Assembly (NCBI RefSeq): GCF_900635455.1
Contig: NZ_LR134116.1
Location: 868,001 to 932,000 of the forward strand
Direction of reading: 5' to 3'
Source: Yersinia intermedia
Lineage (GTDB): Bacteria > Pseudomonadota > Gammaproteobacteria > Enterobacterales > Enterobacteriaceae
DNA length: 64,000 nucleotides
Position 1 is the stretch's first letter, and each line of letters starts with the position of its first letter. A model generated the notes under the pieces. It worked only from the letters and a program-made list of their open reading frames with translations. It made no database searches and was not told the DNA's origin. The translations under genes and the position numbers were made by a program. This document shows positions 10,349 through 19,455 of this stretch, piece after piece.

Positions 10349-10474
10349 TATACCCGTCATACTTCAAGCTGCATGTATGTTGGCTGCCTTCGTTCACCCC
10401 AGTCACTGACTTGTGTAAGCTCCAGGGGCTCGCTCAGTTGCCGCCTTCATGCAACTCGAATTATTTAGTGTATA
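10349..10474. repeat. ERIC (IRU) element between argO and yggE
   Basis: 126 bp, in the opposite orientation to the copy at 7061. It contains the stretches ttcaccccagtcactgactt and gtgtaagctccagg, which correspond to the well-known ERIC2 and ERIC1R primer sites. Termini tataccc and tgtata. Confidence 0.9.
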
Positions 10475-10503
10475 GTTTTATCATGATTATCTTAGGAGGC
10501 ACC

Positions 10504-11247
10504 GTGAAGTTGAAGACATTGGCTTTGGCCGCAATGATGGGATTAGGGACGTTACCTTTGGCGCTACACGTTCAGGCAGCCGAACTGCCAGAAGGGCCGC
10601 ATGTTGTCACCTCCGGGACCGCCAGTGTTGATGCGACACCGGATATCGCGACTATCGCTATTGAAGTTAGTGTATCAGCCAAAGATGCTGCTGATGCAAA
10701 AAAACAGGTTGATACGCGGGTCGCACAATATTTTGATTTCTTACGTAAAAGTGGCATTGAAAAGAAAGATATCAATGCTGCCAATATTCGTACCCAACCT
10801 GAATACGATTACCAGAAAAGCGGTGAAGCGGTATTGAAGGGATATCGTGCCGTGCGCCAGGTTCAGGTAACATTGCGCCAACTGGATAAGCTGAATGAGT
10901 TACTCGATGGTGCGCTGAAGTCTGGTCTAAACGAAATCCGCGCGGTGGAACTCGGGGTGGCAAACCCGGATACTTATCGTGAACAGGCGCGTAAAAAAGC
11001 TATTGAGAATGCCATTAGCCAGGCAGGATCACTGGCTGATGGATTTAAAGTTAAACTGGGGCCGGTCTACAGCATCCGTTATCACGTTGCTAACTACCAG
11101 CCAATGCCGGTAGCCCGCATGTTTAAAAGCGCTGAAGCGGCACCTGCCAATGATGCAGCGCAAACTTATGAGCAGCAGACCATCCATTTTGATGATCAGG
11201 TTGATGTCGTGTTTGAACTCCAAACTGCGACCAGTACCGCCAAATAA
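10504..11247 (+). CDS. yggE: Periplasmic SIMPL-domain oxidative stress protein YggE
   Basis: A 247-residue protein starting at a GTG with a perfect aggagg site 4 bp upstream. In-frame upstream sequence belongs to the ERIC element. Residues 1-22 form a signal peptide ending in HVQAAE; the SIMPL (DUF541) domain follows (GPHVVTSGTASVDATPDIA, then YRAVRQVQVTLRQLDKL). E. coli YggE is reported to lower intracellular oxidant levels; its biochemical activity is not settled. Expected in the periplasm. Only 29 bp separate the ERIC end from the start codon. Confidence 0.92.
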   Translation: MKLKTLALAAMMGLGTLPLALHVQAAELPEGPHVVTSGTASVDATPDIATIAIEVSVSAKDAADAKKQVDTRVAQYFDFLRKSGIEKKDINAANIRTQPEYDYQKSGEAVLKGYRAVRQVQVTLRQLDKLNELLDGALKSGLNEIRAVELGVANPDTYREQARKKAIENAISQAGSLADGFKVKLGPVYSIRYHVANYQPMPVARMFKSAEAAPANDAAQTYEQQTIHFDDQVDVVFELQTATSTAK

Positions 11248-11248
11248 A

Positions 11249-12142
11249 TTAGTCCTGCCGTAATACCTGACGCCCATAAGACAGCAGGGCGTCAGTCACC
11301 TTTCTCATGGTCCTGCTTTCCGGTGCAAACCGGTGCCAGAACAGCATCCGCCGTTGCAGCAATCCTGGGGTCAGATTGATCAATTCGCCTGACGCCAGTT
11401 CTTTCTCGATTTGCAGATGCGGGATCATACAACAGGTAGTTCCCTGCCGTGCTAACTGCACAAAAGCTTCGGAAGAGTTAACAATATGGCAGGGCACACT
11501 GCCCGGTGATAAATCAAAATTCTGCTGTAAAAACGCCTGATGCATATCATCCAGATGGTCAAATGCTACCGCTGGCGCTTTCAATAATGCTGAGCGGGTT
11601 ACACCATTGGGGAAATAACGCTCAGCGAAAGGTTTGGAGGCGACAAACAAGTAATCCAGCGCACCGAGTTGATCAACCAGACAACTGGGTAGCGGTTGAG
11701 GTTGGATACTGACAGCACCCACGACCTCGCCGCGACGCAACCGTTCCTGAGTTCGAGTTTCATCCTCGACTTGTAAGTTCAGCCGGATAGGGGAATCAGC
11801 CAGCACCGGTTTCAATGCCGGTAGCAACCAGGTCGCCAAACTGTCGGCGTTGACTGCCAGCGACAATAACAATGGCGTATCTCCGCCATTATCATTGCCC
11901 AGCCACTCTTCTTCCAGTAACTCAACCTGATGCAGTAACGCGAGCAGTTTTTGCCCTTGCTCGGTAGGCCGTGGTGGCACAGTGCGCACCAGCAGCGGTT
12001 GACCGAACAGATTCTCCAACTGCTTGATGCGTTGAGATACTGCCGATTGGGTGATACAAAGTTTTTGTGCAGCGCGTTCAAAACCGCGTTCACGGATCAC
12101 CGCGTCCAGCGCTTGTAGCGTACGGTAGTCTGGGCGTTTCAT
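11249..12142 (-). CDS. argP: LysR-type regulator ArgP (IciA)
   Basis: A 297-residue LysR-family activator. The N-terminal winged helix (residues 4-62: [20 protein letters not shown]) is followed by the ligand domain that in E. coli ArgP binds arginine or lysine and sets argO transcription. The start at 12142 ([10 protein letters not shown]) reproduces the E. coli N-terminus and length. An ATG three codons upstream (12151) almost touches the ggagag ribosome site and is less suitable. It lies between yggE and rpiA, its conserved place. The gene stops 2 bp after the convergent yggE stop. Confidence 0.95.
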   Translation of the reverse strand: MKRPDYRTLQALDAVIRERGFERAAQKLCITQSAVSQRIKQLENLFGQPLLVRTVPPRPTEQGQKLLALLHQVELLEEEWLGNDNGGDTPLLLSLAVNADSLATWLLPALKPVLADSPIRLNLQVEDETRTQERLRRGEVVGAVSIQPQPLPSCLVDQLGALDYLFVASKPFAERYFPNGVTRSALLKAPAVAFDHLDDMHQAFLQQNFDLSPGSVPCHIVNSSEAFVQLARQGTTCCMIPHLQIEKELASGELINLTPGLLQRRMLFWHRFAPESRTMRKVTDALLSYGRQVLRQD

Positions 12143-12361
12143 CGGAGTCATCTCTCCAAATATTAAGTCGATACAGCACTATGCCACATTTTTGCCATTT
12201 TGTTACGACAGGATGCCAAGGTGCCAGCCACAAATAAACCGACATAACTGTGATCCGGCTAGAATTAACTACCACGCGAGTTGGCTTTATTCACACAATC
12301 ACCACTGCGAATGCTCTATAATGACCTCAGGTTTTCTTTCACATCAAGGCGTGAACTTACC

Positions 12362-13024
12362 ATGACTCAGGATGAACTTAAAAAAGCAGTAGGCTGGGCA
12401 GCATTAGATTATGTCAAACCTGGTACCATCGTTGGGGTCGGCACCGGCTCGACTGCGGCACATTTTATTGATGCACTTGGCTCCATCAAGGGCCAGATAG
12501 AAGGGGCGGTTTCCAGCTCTGATGCGTCTACTGCCAAACTGAAAAGTTACGGCATCCACGTATTTGATTGTAATGAAGTGGACGTATTGGATATCTATGT
12601 TGACGGTGCTGATGAAATTAACGGCCAGATGCAGATGATCAAAGGCGGTGGTGCTGCGCTGACCCGCGAGAAAATCATTGCTGCTATTGCTCGTCAGTTT
12701 ATCTGCATCGCGGATGCATCCAAGCAGGTTGATATACTGGGCAAATTCCCGCTGCCAGTTGAAGTTATCCCAATGGCCCGTTCTTATGTGGCTCGTGAAC
12801 TGGTTAAGCTGGGTGGCTTACCGGAGTACCGTCAGAACGTCCTGACTGATAACGGCAACGTTATTTTGGATGTCCACAATTTGAGTATTTTGGATGCCAT
12901 TGCGTTAGAAAATAAAATTAATGGTATTGCCGGTGTCGTTACGGTTGGCTTATTTGCTAATCGGGGGGCTGATGTGGCACTGATTGGCACCGCCGACGGC
13001 GTTAAGACCATAAAATTAAAGTGA
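12362..13024 (+). CDS. rpiA: Ribose-5-phosphate isomerase A
   Basis: A 220-residue enzyme interconverting ribose-5-P and ribulose-5-P in the pentose phosphate pathway. The phosphate loop [10 protein letters not shown] is at 28-37, and the catalytic regions are VDGADEI and [11 protein letters not shown]. The start at 12362 ([10 protein letters not shown]) matches the family; the frame extends 27 codons upstream without support. Codon use is ordinary. A strong terminator follows. Confidence 0.96.
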   Translation: MTQDELKKAVGWAALDYVKPGTIVGVGTGSTAAHFIDALGSIKGQIEGAVSSSDASTAKLKSYGIHVFDCNEVDVLDIYVDGADEINGQMQMIKGGGAALTREKIIAAIARQFICIADASKQVDILGKFPLPVEVIPMARSYVARELVKLGGLPEYRQNVLTDNGNVILDVHNLSILDAIALENKINGIAGVVTVGLFANRGADVALIGTADGVKTIKLK

Positions 13025-13039
13025 TCAGTTAATTCTCTC

Positions 13040-13079
13040 TCAGGATGAGGTCTGGCCGCTTCATCCTGAAAGTTTTTTT
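13040..13079 (+). terminator. Rho-independent terminator after rpiA
   Basis: A 9-bp perfect stem (tcaggatga/tcatcctga) with a 12-nt loop, then aag and seven T. The remaining 260 bp up to serA hold AT-rich promoter-like sequence; I could not fix a promoter. Confidence 0.85.
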
Positions 13080-13339
13080 GCGTTTAAATATCTTTTCTTA
13101 AAATCGTTAAATTTGGTGATATATATCACATTTCTTCATTTCGTTTTATTAACCTGCCATTAACCCTCTTCGTGCCAGTTTTTTATTCCATAAATTAACA
13201 TTGGCACTGATTGTTATGCTGACCGGCAGGCAATCGTTTGTATTGCTGCCCGCGTAATATTTGTTATGTTGACAGGGTGCTGACCGGATTCATTCGATAG
13301 CGGCAGCCACATCTGAAGTCTGAAAATAGGGTCGGGGAC

Positions 13340-14581
13340 ATGGCAAAAGTATCACTGGAGAAAGACAGAATTAAGTTTCTGTTAGTGGAAGGGGTGCACC
13401 AGAGCACAGTTGATAATCTGCGTGCAGCCGGTTATAGCAATATTGAATATCATAAAGGTGCCTTAGACACCGAAGCACTGAAAGCATCGATCAAAGATGC
13501 TCACTTCATCGGCATTCGATCGCGTACGCATCTGTCTGAAGAAGTTTTTGCGGCAGCAGAAAAATTAGTCGCAGTAGGTTGTTTCTGTATCGGTACCAAT
13601 CAGGTTGATTTAAACGCGGCCACCAAACGCGGCGTGCCGGTATTCAATGCACCTTTCTCCAATACCCGTTCGGTAGCTGAAATGGTACTGGGCGAGTTAC
13701 TGCTGATGTTCCGGGGCATTCCATCGGCTAACGCCAAAGCTCACCGTGGTGAGTGGAACAAGCTGGCGGTGGGTTCCTATGAAGCCCGTGGCAAGAAGCT
13801 GGGTATTATCGGTTATGGTCATATCGGCACCCAACTAGGGATTCTGGCAGAAAGTGTCGGGATGAAAGTATTTTTCTACGATATCGAAAATAAACTGTCG
13901 TTAGGGAATGCCCAGCAGGTGCGTCACCTGTCTGATTTGCTGAATATGAGTGATGTGATTAGCCTGCATGTGCCGGAAAACCACTCCACTAAAAATATGA
14001 TTGGCCCTGAGCAGTTGGCTCTGATGAAGCCGGGTGCGATGCTGATTAACGCCTCACGCGGTACTGTGGTCGATATCCCGGCCTTGTGTGATGCATTGGC
14101 CAGCAATCATTTGGCAGGAGCCGCAATCGACGTCTTCCCTGAAGAGCCAGCAACCAATAAGGACCCGTTCAATTCACCTTTGTGCGAGTTTGATAATGTG
14201 TTGCTAACACCACATATTGGGGGCTCCACTCAGGAAGCGCAGGAAAATATCGGTGATGAAGTGGCGGGTAAGCTGGCGAAGTATTCCGACAACGGTTCTA
14301 CGCTGTCTGCGGTCAACTTCCCTGAGGTTTCTCTGCCTGCTCACGGCGATAATACCCGCCGTCTGTTGCATATCCATGAGAACCGCCCAGGTATTCTGAC
14401 CAGCATTAACAAAATCTTTGCTGAACAAGACGTTAACATTGCAGCACAGTATCTGCAAACCAGCGCTGAAATCGGTTATGTCGTTATTGATGTTGAAACT
14501 GATGATGCGGAAAATGCAGAAAAAGCATTGCAGGCGATGAAGGCGATCCCAGGAACTATCCGTGCTCGTTTGCTTTACTAA
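13340..14581 (+). CDS. serA: D-3-phosphoglycerate dehydrogenase
   Basis: A 413-residue first enzyme of serine synthesis (3-phosphoglycerate to 3-phosphohydroxypyruvate, NAD-linked). The NAD-binding motif GYGHIG is near 155-160, the catalytic His is in TPHIGGSTQEA, and a C-terminal ACT domain (LLHIHENRPGILTSINKI onward) in the E. coli enzyme binds serine for feedback inhibition. Full length. A ggggac ribosome site precedes ATG. The 315-bp leader is long, in keeping with the Lrp control known in E. coli, but no Lrp site could be assigned. Confidence 0.96.
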   Translation: MAKVSLEKDRIKFLLVEGVHQSTVDNLRAAGYSNIEYHKGALDTEALKASIKDAHFIGIRSRTHLSEEVFAAAEKLVAVGCFCIGTNQVDLNAATKRGVPVFNAPFSNTRSVAEMVLGELLLMFRGIPSANAKAHRGEWNKLAVGSYEARGKKLGIIGYGHIGTQLGILAESVGMKVFFYDIENKLSLGNAQQVRHLSDLLNMSDVISLHVPENHSTKNMIGPEQLALMKPGAMLINASRGTVVDIPALCDALASNHLAGAAIDVFPEEPATNKDPFNSPLCEFDNVLLTPHIGGSTQEAQENIGDEVAGKLAKYSDNGSTLSAVNFPEVSLPAHGDNTRRLLHIHENRPGILTSINKIFAEQDVNIAAQYLQTSAEIGYVVIDVETDDAENAEKALQAMKAIPGTIRARLLY

Positions 14582-14603
14582 TAAATATTTGTATTGAATG
14601 ACT

Positions 14604-14641
14604 AAACACCCGCTATCTATAAAATATCGGGTGTTTTTTTA
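14604..14641 (+). terminator. Terminator after serA
   Basis: A 9-bp stem (aaacacccg/cgggtgttt) with a 15-nt loop, then a T-run. It may also serve the convergent fau gene. Confidence 0.88.
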
Positions 14642-14658
14642 TTTTGCAGGATTATCGC

Positions 14659-15255
14659 TCACCACTGCCACACTTTTGTTGGTGTTACTATTTCTGGCAA
14701 TGGCACGTCCCAAAGCTCACAGGGCAAGTGCTCGACCCATTGGCAATCATGGGCCAGGCCAATAGGATAAGGGCCACCTTGCTGCCAGTGTTGCAGCGTA
14801 CGGTCATAAAAGCCACCGCCCATACCTAAACGTTGCCCGTGGCTATCAAATGCCACCAACGGGGTTATCACCATATCCAATTGGTTTAGTGGCAGAACTT
14901 CTCGCACATCTAATTGTGGTTCAAGGATTTTCAGGCGATTACGGACCAGCGTGCTATCGGGGCGATAACGCAGAAACAATAAATTCCCGGTGCTAAAAGG
15001 GTGCAGAACTGGCAGGTAAACCTGTTTTTGCTGCTGCCATAGCTGCTCAATAATGGGGCGGGTATTGAGTTCGCCATCGAAGGAGAGGAATACGGCAATG
15101 GTGTTAGCCTGACGAATTTTGTCATGCTCAGCGATATGCTGTGCCGCCAGATGCGCTGATTGATGCTGTTGCTCCGCAGTCAAAAGACGCCGACGTTCAC
15201 GAATTTCACTACGAATCTTTTGTCGTTCAAGGGTATATTGCGCAGTCAAAGGCAT
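14659..15255 (-). CDS. fau: 5-formyltetrahydrofolate cyclo-ligase
   Basis: A 198-residue enzyme (YgfA/MTHFS) that converts 5-formyl-THF to 5,10-methenyl-THF with ATP, recycling inhibitory folate. Motifs: N-terminal basic helix KIRSEIRERRRLLT, the phosphate region RLGMGGGFYDRTL near residue 147, and TPLVAFD. Downstream of 6S RNA on the same strand, the conserved zapA-ssrS-fau arrangement; in E. coli fau is cotranscribed with ssrS. There is no Shine-Dalgarno sequence before the ATG; instead three AT-rich tandem repeats abut it. Confidence 0.93.
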   Translation of the reverse strand: MPLTAQYTLERQKIRSEIRERRRLLTAEQQHQSAHLAAQHIAEHDKIRQANTIAVFLSFDGELNTRPIIEQLWQQQKQVYLPVLHPFSTGNLLFLRYRPDSTLVRNRLKILEPQLDVREVLPLNQLDMVITPLVAFDSHGQRLGMGGGFYDRTLQHWQQGGPYPIGLAHDCQWVEHLPCELWDVPLPEIVTPTKVWQW

Positions 15256-15311
15256 ATTATTGATTCAAAAATATGTTGTTGATTTGAAAGATATATTATT
15301 GATACAAATAG
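15254..15311. repeat. Three imperfect 19-20-bp tandem repeats upstream of fau
   Basis: Units start at 15254, 15273 and 15293 with the core at(a/g)tt(a/g)ttgat followed by an A-rich end. They occupy the place where a fau ribosome binding site should be. Confidence 0.7.
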
Positions 15312-15374
15312 AAAGAAAACGACCAATATAAAACGAACGTGATAACCCAAAATGTGGGTTACCCGATAAAGAGG

Positions 15375-15557
15375 GGATCTCCGAGATGCCGCCGCAGGCT
15401 GTAACCCTTGAACCCATGGTTCAAGGTGAACGCAGCGTCGCAACCTTAAGGCTTCTCGGCGGACCGAGCATGCGCACCAGTTACGGAGGCACTACATTCT
15501 GTTGGTATTAAATATCGGCTCAGGGGACTGGCCCGCTGGCAAACACCTCAGAGAAAT
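15375..15557 (-). ncRNA. ssrS: 6S RNA
   Basis: About 183 nt on the minus strand, very similar by eye to E. coli 6S RNA (184 nt). The 5' end is atttctctgaggtgtttgcc, and the conserved gcgggccagtcccctgagcc segment, the central ccgagaagccttaa segment and the closing gcggcatctcggaga strand are all present, so the long rod with a central bubble can form. 6S RNA binds sigma-70 RNA polymerase and mimics an open promoter in stationary phase. It lies between zapA and fau. End positions are estimated from similarity to within a few bases. Confidence 0.96.
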
Positions 15558-15594
15558 TTTTTACTCACTGCTGAATCTATCATTCAACAGAGAT

Positions 15595-15924
15595 TTATTC
15601 AAACTGTGCATCCTGACGTTCAGAGATGCGACCTTGTTCAAGCAACGCCTGTTCAATGGTCTGTTGTAACATCCTAATACGTTGCTCCATATTGGATGCA
15701 TAGTCACGCGTTTTCAACCTTTCCTGAGCTAATTCGTGACAGACGTTCAATGCCGCGATAAAAACTAACTGCTCAGTATTTGTGACTCTAGTGCGAACTT
15801 TGAGATCTTGCAACCGTTGGTTAAGATCTTCTGCTGCCATGTTCAACGCGTCTTGTTGTTCTGGCGGGCAATTTACTCTTAACGAGCGACCAAAAATTTG
15901 AATATCTACCGGTTGTGCAGACAT
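15595..15924 (-). CDS. zapA: Cell division protein ZapA
   Basis: A 109-residue Z-ring associated protein that bundles FtsZ filaments. The N-terminal beta-hairpin globular part ([18 protein letters not shown]) is followed by a long coiled-coil helix (residues ~50-100). The start at 15924 (MSAQPVDIQ) gives the E. coli length; the frame continues upstream into an ERIC element and is not coding there. ygfB is divergent, and the ssrS-fau unit follows. Confidence 0.94.
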   Translation of the reverse strand: MSAQPVDIQIFGRSLRVNCPPEQQDALNMAAEDLNQRLQDLKVRTRVTNTEQLVFIAALNVCHELAQERLKTRDYASNMEQRIRMLQQTIEQALLEQGRISERQDAQFE

Positions 15925-16034
15925 GCCACCTTCCTGACTAATTTTCGCGCCAGCCTTGTAAACCAGAGGCGAAATGCTCGTAGTTGCAAAGCGGGCGTCA
16001 CTATATATATCTCGATACCAAGATTCAACCCCTT

Positions 16035-16161
16035 TATACCCGTCATACTTCACGCTGCATATGCGTTGGCTGCTCTCGCTCGCCCAAATCATTAACTGGC
16101 GTTAACTCATCAGGATTCACTCAATTGCCGCCTTCCTGCAACTCGAATTATTTAGGGTATA
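16035..16161. repeat. ERIC (IRU) element between zapA and ygfB
   Basis: A 127-bp element with termini tataccc and gggtata and the usual arms (ttggctg... and ...cgccttcctgcaactcgaa). Same orientation as the copy at 10349. Confidence 0.85.
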
Positions 16162-16225
16162 TATCCATTATTTTTCAAGTGCCAAGAGGCTTTGCCGCTT
16201 TCTGTATCTTGAAATCTATAGGATA
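16162..16225. repeat. 64-bp inverted-repeat element abutting the ERIC copy
   Basis: It starts tatcc and ends ggata, with arms ttcaagtgccaagaggc and gccgctttctgtatcttgaa that are imperfect inverted repeats. Its right arm resembles the right end of the 254-bp element at 60504. Confidence 0.45.
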
Positions 16226-16308
16226 TAGAGTATTGCGTTTTCTGGTATAGCGACCTTTCTTGGTGGTAGCATAACACGAACTTATCCTGCCAACGATGAC
16301 CAATACGC

Positions 16309-16887
16309 ATGTCTATAGAGAATACATTACCAACTTACCAATCACTTGCCTTGGCGTTGAGCCAGCAAGCGGTAGCATTAACCCCCGCAGAAATGCATGG
16401 CCTGATCAGCGGCATGCTCTGTGGGGGCAGTAAAGACAATGGCTGGCGCACGCTGGTACATGATTTGACTAATGAAGGTGTTGCCTTCTCACAGTCCTTG
16501 GGGTTGCCGTTACAACAGTTACATGAAGCAACACAAGAGGCACTGGAGAATGAAGGTTTTATGTTCCAGTTACTTATCCCTGAAGGTGATGATATTTCGG
16601 TTTTCGACCGTGCTGACGCATTATCAGGCTGGGTTAACCATTTCCTGTTAGGTTTGGGTATGTTGCAACCAAAACTGGCGCAGGTGAAAGATGAAGTGGG
16701 CGAGGCCATCGATGATTTACGTAATATTGCCCAATTAGGCTACGACGAAGATGAAGATCAGGAAGAACTGGCCCAATCATTAGAAGAAGTTATCGAGTAT
16801 GTGCGTGTGGCTGCTATTTTGTGCCATATCGAATTTACTCAACAGAAGCCGACAGCGCCGGAGATGCGCAAGCCAACACTACATTAA
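16309..16887 (+). CDS. ygfB: UPF0149 family protein YgfB
   Basis: A 192-residue UPF0149/YecA-like protein with a helical fold rich in Asp/Glu near the C-terminus ([17 protein letters not shown]). The N-terminal family signature is [16 protein letters not shown] (residues 26-41). Molecular role in enterobacteria not established; in Pseudomonas aeruginosa the homologue is linked to control of ampDh3 through AlpA. It sits immediately before pepP-ubiH-ubiI, a conserved arrangement; the 59-bp gap to pepP has no terminator, so an operon is likely. Confidence 0.92.
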   Translation: MSIENTLPTYQSLALALSQQAVALTPAEMHGLISGMLCGGSKDNGWRTLVHDLTNEGVAFSQSLGLPLQQLHEATQEALENEGFMFQLLIPEGDDISVFDRADALSGWVNHFLLGLGMLQPKLAQVKDEVGEAIDDLRNIAQLGYDEDEDQEELAQSLEEVIEYVRVAAILCHIEFTQQKPTAPEMRKPTLH

Positions 16888-16946
16888 GTGATATGGTGTA
16901 ATATGTTGAATTAAGTCGATTAAATCGGACGTTCCAGGAGGGTGTG

Positions 16947-18260
16947 ATGACTCAGCAAGAATACCAGAACCGCCGTCAGGCGCTGTTGGCGAAGATGGCC
17001 CCAGGCAGTGCAGCACTGTTTTTCGCCGCACCGGAGGCCACACGCAGTGCAGATTCTGAATACCCTTATCGTCAGAATAGCGATTTTAGCTACCTGACGG
17101 GATTCAATGAGCCGGAAGCGGTGTTGATTCTGGTAAAAAGCGATGAGAACCATAACCACAGCGTGTTGTTTAACCGGGTGCGGGACTTAACTGCCGAGAT
17201 CTGGTTTGGCCGCCGTTTAGGGCAAGATGCAGCCCCCCTCAAGTTGGGCGTTGACCGCGCATTACCTTTCGATGAAATCGACGAACACCTCTATTTGCTG
17301 CTCAATCGCCTTGATGTGATTTATCACGCGCAGGGGCAATATGCTTATGCAGATAAAATTGTTTTCACCGCGCTGGAAAGATTACGCAACGGTTTTCGTA
17401 AAAATCTGCGTGCGCCTGCCACGCTAACTGACTGGCGTCCATGGTTGCATGAAATGCGCCTGTTTAAGTCAGAAGAAGAAATTGCCGTGATGCGCCGTGC
17501 TGGTGAAATCAGTGCACTGGCCCATACTCGCGCGATGGAAAAATGCCGTCCAGGCATGTTTGAGTATCAGTTGGAAGGGGAAATTCTGCATGAGTTCACC
17601 CGCCATGGCGCGCGTTACCCGGCATATAACACTATCGTTGGCGGGGGTGAAAATGGCTGTATTCTGCATTACACCGAAAATGAGAGTGAATTGCGGGATG
17701 GTGAGTTAGTGCTGATTGATGCAGGTTGTGAATACCGTGGCTATGCCGGTGATATCACCCGCACTTTCCCGGTTAACGGCAAATTCACGCCAGCGCAACG
17801 CGAGATTTATGACATCGTTCTGGCCTCGATTAATAAATCATTAGAATTGTTCCGCCCTGGTACCAGCATTCGCGACGTCACCGAGCAGGTGGCGCGGATC
17901 ATGATTACGGGTCTGGTTGATTTGGGCATTCTGAACGGTGATATCGAGCAATTGATCGCAGAAAAAGCGCATCGCCCCTTCTTTATGCACGGTCTAAGCC
18001 ACTGGTTAGGGTTGGATGTGCATGATGTCGGTGATTACACCAACAGTGACCGTGGCCGCATTTTGGAACCGGGTATGGTGTTGACCATTGAACCGGGTCT
18101 CTATATCGCACCAGATGCTGATGTGCCACCAAAATACCGTGGTATTGGTATTCGTATCGAAGATGACATTGTGATTACCGCTGACGGCAATGAGAATCTG
18201 ACCGCCAGTGTGGTGAAAGATCCTGATGCCATTGAAGCCCTGATGGCGGCAGCGAGATAA
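16947..18260 (+). CDS. pepP: Xaa-Pro aminopeptidase
   Basis: A 437-residue creatinase-fold (M24B) manganese enzyme that removes N-terminal residues preceding proline. The metal-ligand segments are in order: IDAGCEYRGYAGDITRTF (two Asp), HGLSHWLGLDVHDVG (His), LTIEPGLY (Glu) and GIRIEDDIVIT (Glu). An in-frame GTG at 16944 sits too close to the ggaggg site; ATG at 16947 is preferred. Only 3 bp separate its stop from ubiH, so the two are probably translated from one mRNA. Confidence 0.95.
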   Translation: MTQQEYQNRRQALLAKMAPGSAALFFAAPEATRSADSEYPYRQNSDFSYLTGFNEPEAVLILVKSDENHNHSVLFNRVRDLTAEIWFGRRLGQDAAPLKLGVDRALPFDEIDEHLYLLLNRLDVIYHAQGQYAYADKIVFTALERLRNGFRKNLRAPATLTDWRPWLHEMRLFKSEEEIAVMRRAGEISALAHTRAMEKCRPGMFEYQLEGEILHEFTRHGARYPAYNTIVGGGENGCILHYTENESELRDGELVLIDAGCEYRGYAGDITRTFPVNGKFTPAQREIYDIVLASINKSLELFRPGTSIRDVTEQVARIMITGLVDLGILNGDIEQLIAEKAHRPFFMHGLSHWLGLDVHDVGDYTNSDRGRILEPGMVLTIEPGLYIAPDADVPPKYRGIGIRIEDDIVITADGNENLTASVVKDPDAIEALMAAAR

Positions 18261-18263
18261 CTG

Positions 18264-19433
18264 ATGAGCGTAATCATTGTTGGTGGTGGTATGGCCGGAG
18301 CAACTCTGGCGCTGGCTATTTCATCCCTCACCAAAGGGCGGGTGCCGGTTGCTTTGGTTGAGGCACAACGTCCTGATAGCAAACAGCATCCGGGGTTTGA
18401 TGCCAGAGCAATTGCCTTGGCACAAGGCACCTGCCAGCAACTGGAGCGTATTGGTATCTGGGCGCATCTGGCTGATTGCGCCACCGCCATTGAACATGTT
18501 CATGTTAGTGATAGCGGTCATTCGGGCTTTGTTAACTTATGCGCCGCCGATTATGGTGTCCCGGCACTGGGCAATGTTATTGAGTTACATGACGCCGGTA
18601 AAAGGTTGTTTACCTTATTGCAGAACGCGCCGGGAGTGACGTTGCACTGCCCGGCTACAGTGGTTGATGTGGTTCGTACTGCTGCATCAGCCAGTGTGAC
18701 GTTGGATAACGGCCAGCAATTGAGTGCAAAGCTGCTAGTTGCTGCGGATGGATCTCATTCGGCACTGGCGCGAGCTTGTAATATTCAGTGGCAGCAACAG
18801 GATTATCAACAGATCGCAGTGATTGCTAATGTGACCACCTCCGAGTTACCGGCAGGCCGAGCCTTTGAGCGTTTTACCCGTAACGGGCCGCTGGCATTAT
18901 TACCGATGTCCGAAGGGCGTAGCTCGCTGGTCTGGTGCCATGCTAAACACGAAAAGCAGCAGGTCGATAGTTGGGATGACGCCCGCTTTGTGGCGCAATT
19001 GCAGCAAGCTTTTGGTTGGCGGTTGGGTAAAATTCTTCATGCGGGTAAGCGCCACAGCTACCCGCTGCAATTATTGACGGCTTCGCGCCATATCAGCCAC
19101 CGTCTGGCATTAGTGGGTAATGCGGCGCAAACACTGCATCCCATTGCCGGGCAGGGTTTCAATCTAGGGCTGCGCGATGTGATGTCGCTGGCTGAAACCA
19201 TTGCTCAGGCGGGGGGAGATCCCGGTGATTATGCGGTGCTCAGTCAATATCAGCAGCGGCGGCAAGGGGACCAACAGGCGACTATTGGTGTAACTGATGG
19301 TTTAATTCGTCTGTTTGCCAATCGCTATGGGCCACTGGTGGTTGGGCGTAACCTTGCACTGATGGCGATGGAGCAGATGCCTGCAATACGTGATACTTTC
19401 GCCCGGCAGACATTGGGATGGGTAGAACGTTAG
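18264..19433 (+). CDS. ubiH: 2-octaprenyl-6-methoxyphenol hydroxylase UbiH
   Basis: A 389-residue FAD-dependent monooxygenase. The dinucleotide fold GGGMAGATLAL is at the N-terminus and the second FAD motif LVGNAAQTLHPIAGQGFNLG is near 280-299 (the usual GDAA is GNAA, as in E. coli UbiH). It hydroxylates C1 of the ubiquinone ring precursor in the membrane-associated Ubi complex. It is paralogous to ubiI, 22 bp downstream; the pair supplies two of the three ring hydroxylations of aerobic ubiquinone synthesis. Confidence 0.93.
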   Translation: MSVIIVGGGMAGATLALAISSLTKGRVPVALVEAQRPDSKQHPGFDARAIALAQGTCQQLERIGIWAHLADCATAIEHVHVSDSGHSGFVNLCAADYGVPALGNVIELHDAGKRLFTLLQNAPGVTLHCPATVVDVVRTAASASVTLDNGQQLSAKLLVAADGSHSALARACNIQWQQQDYQQIAVIANVTTSELPAGRAFERFTRNGPLALLPMSEGRSSLVWCHAKHEKQQVDSWDDARFVAQLQQAFGWRLGKILHAGKRHSYPLQLLTASRHISHRLALVGNAAQTLHPIAGQGFNLGLRDVMSLAETIAQAGGDPGDYAVLSQYQQRRQGDQQATIGVTDGLIRLFANRYGPLVVGRNLALMAMEQMPAIRDTFARQTLGWVER

Positions 19434-19455
19434 TATTTAATGGGAATATATTGGC

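Noticed and set aside
10411..10503. 31-codon N-terminal extension of yggE
   Set aside because: It overlaps the ERIC element. The GTG at 10504 has a perfect ribosome site and begins the signal peptide.
15254..15311. CRISPR-like array
   Set aside because: Three adjacent units without spacers; these are plain tandem repeats. No CRISPR array or cas gene was seen anywhere in the window.
15925..16092. 56-codon N-terminal extension of zapA
   Set aside because: Encoded by the ERIC element and leader; ZapA family length starts at 15924.
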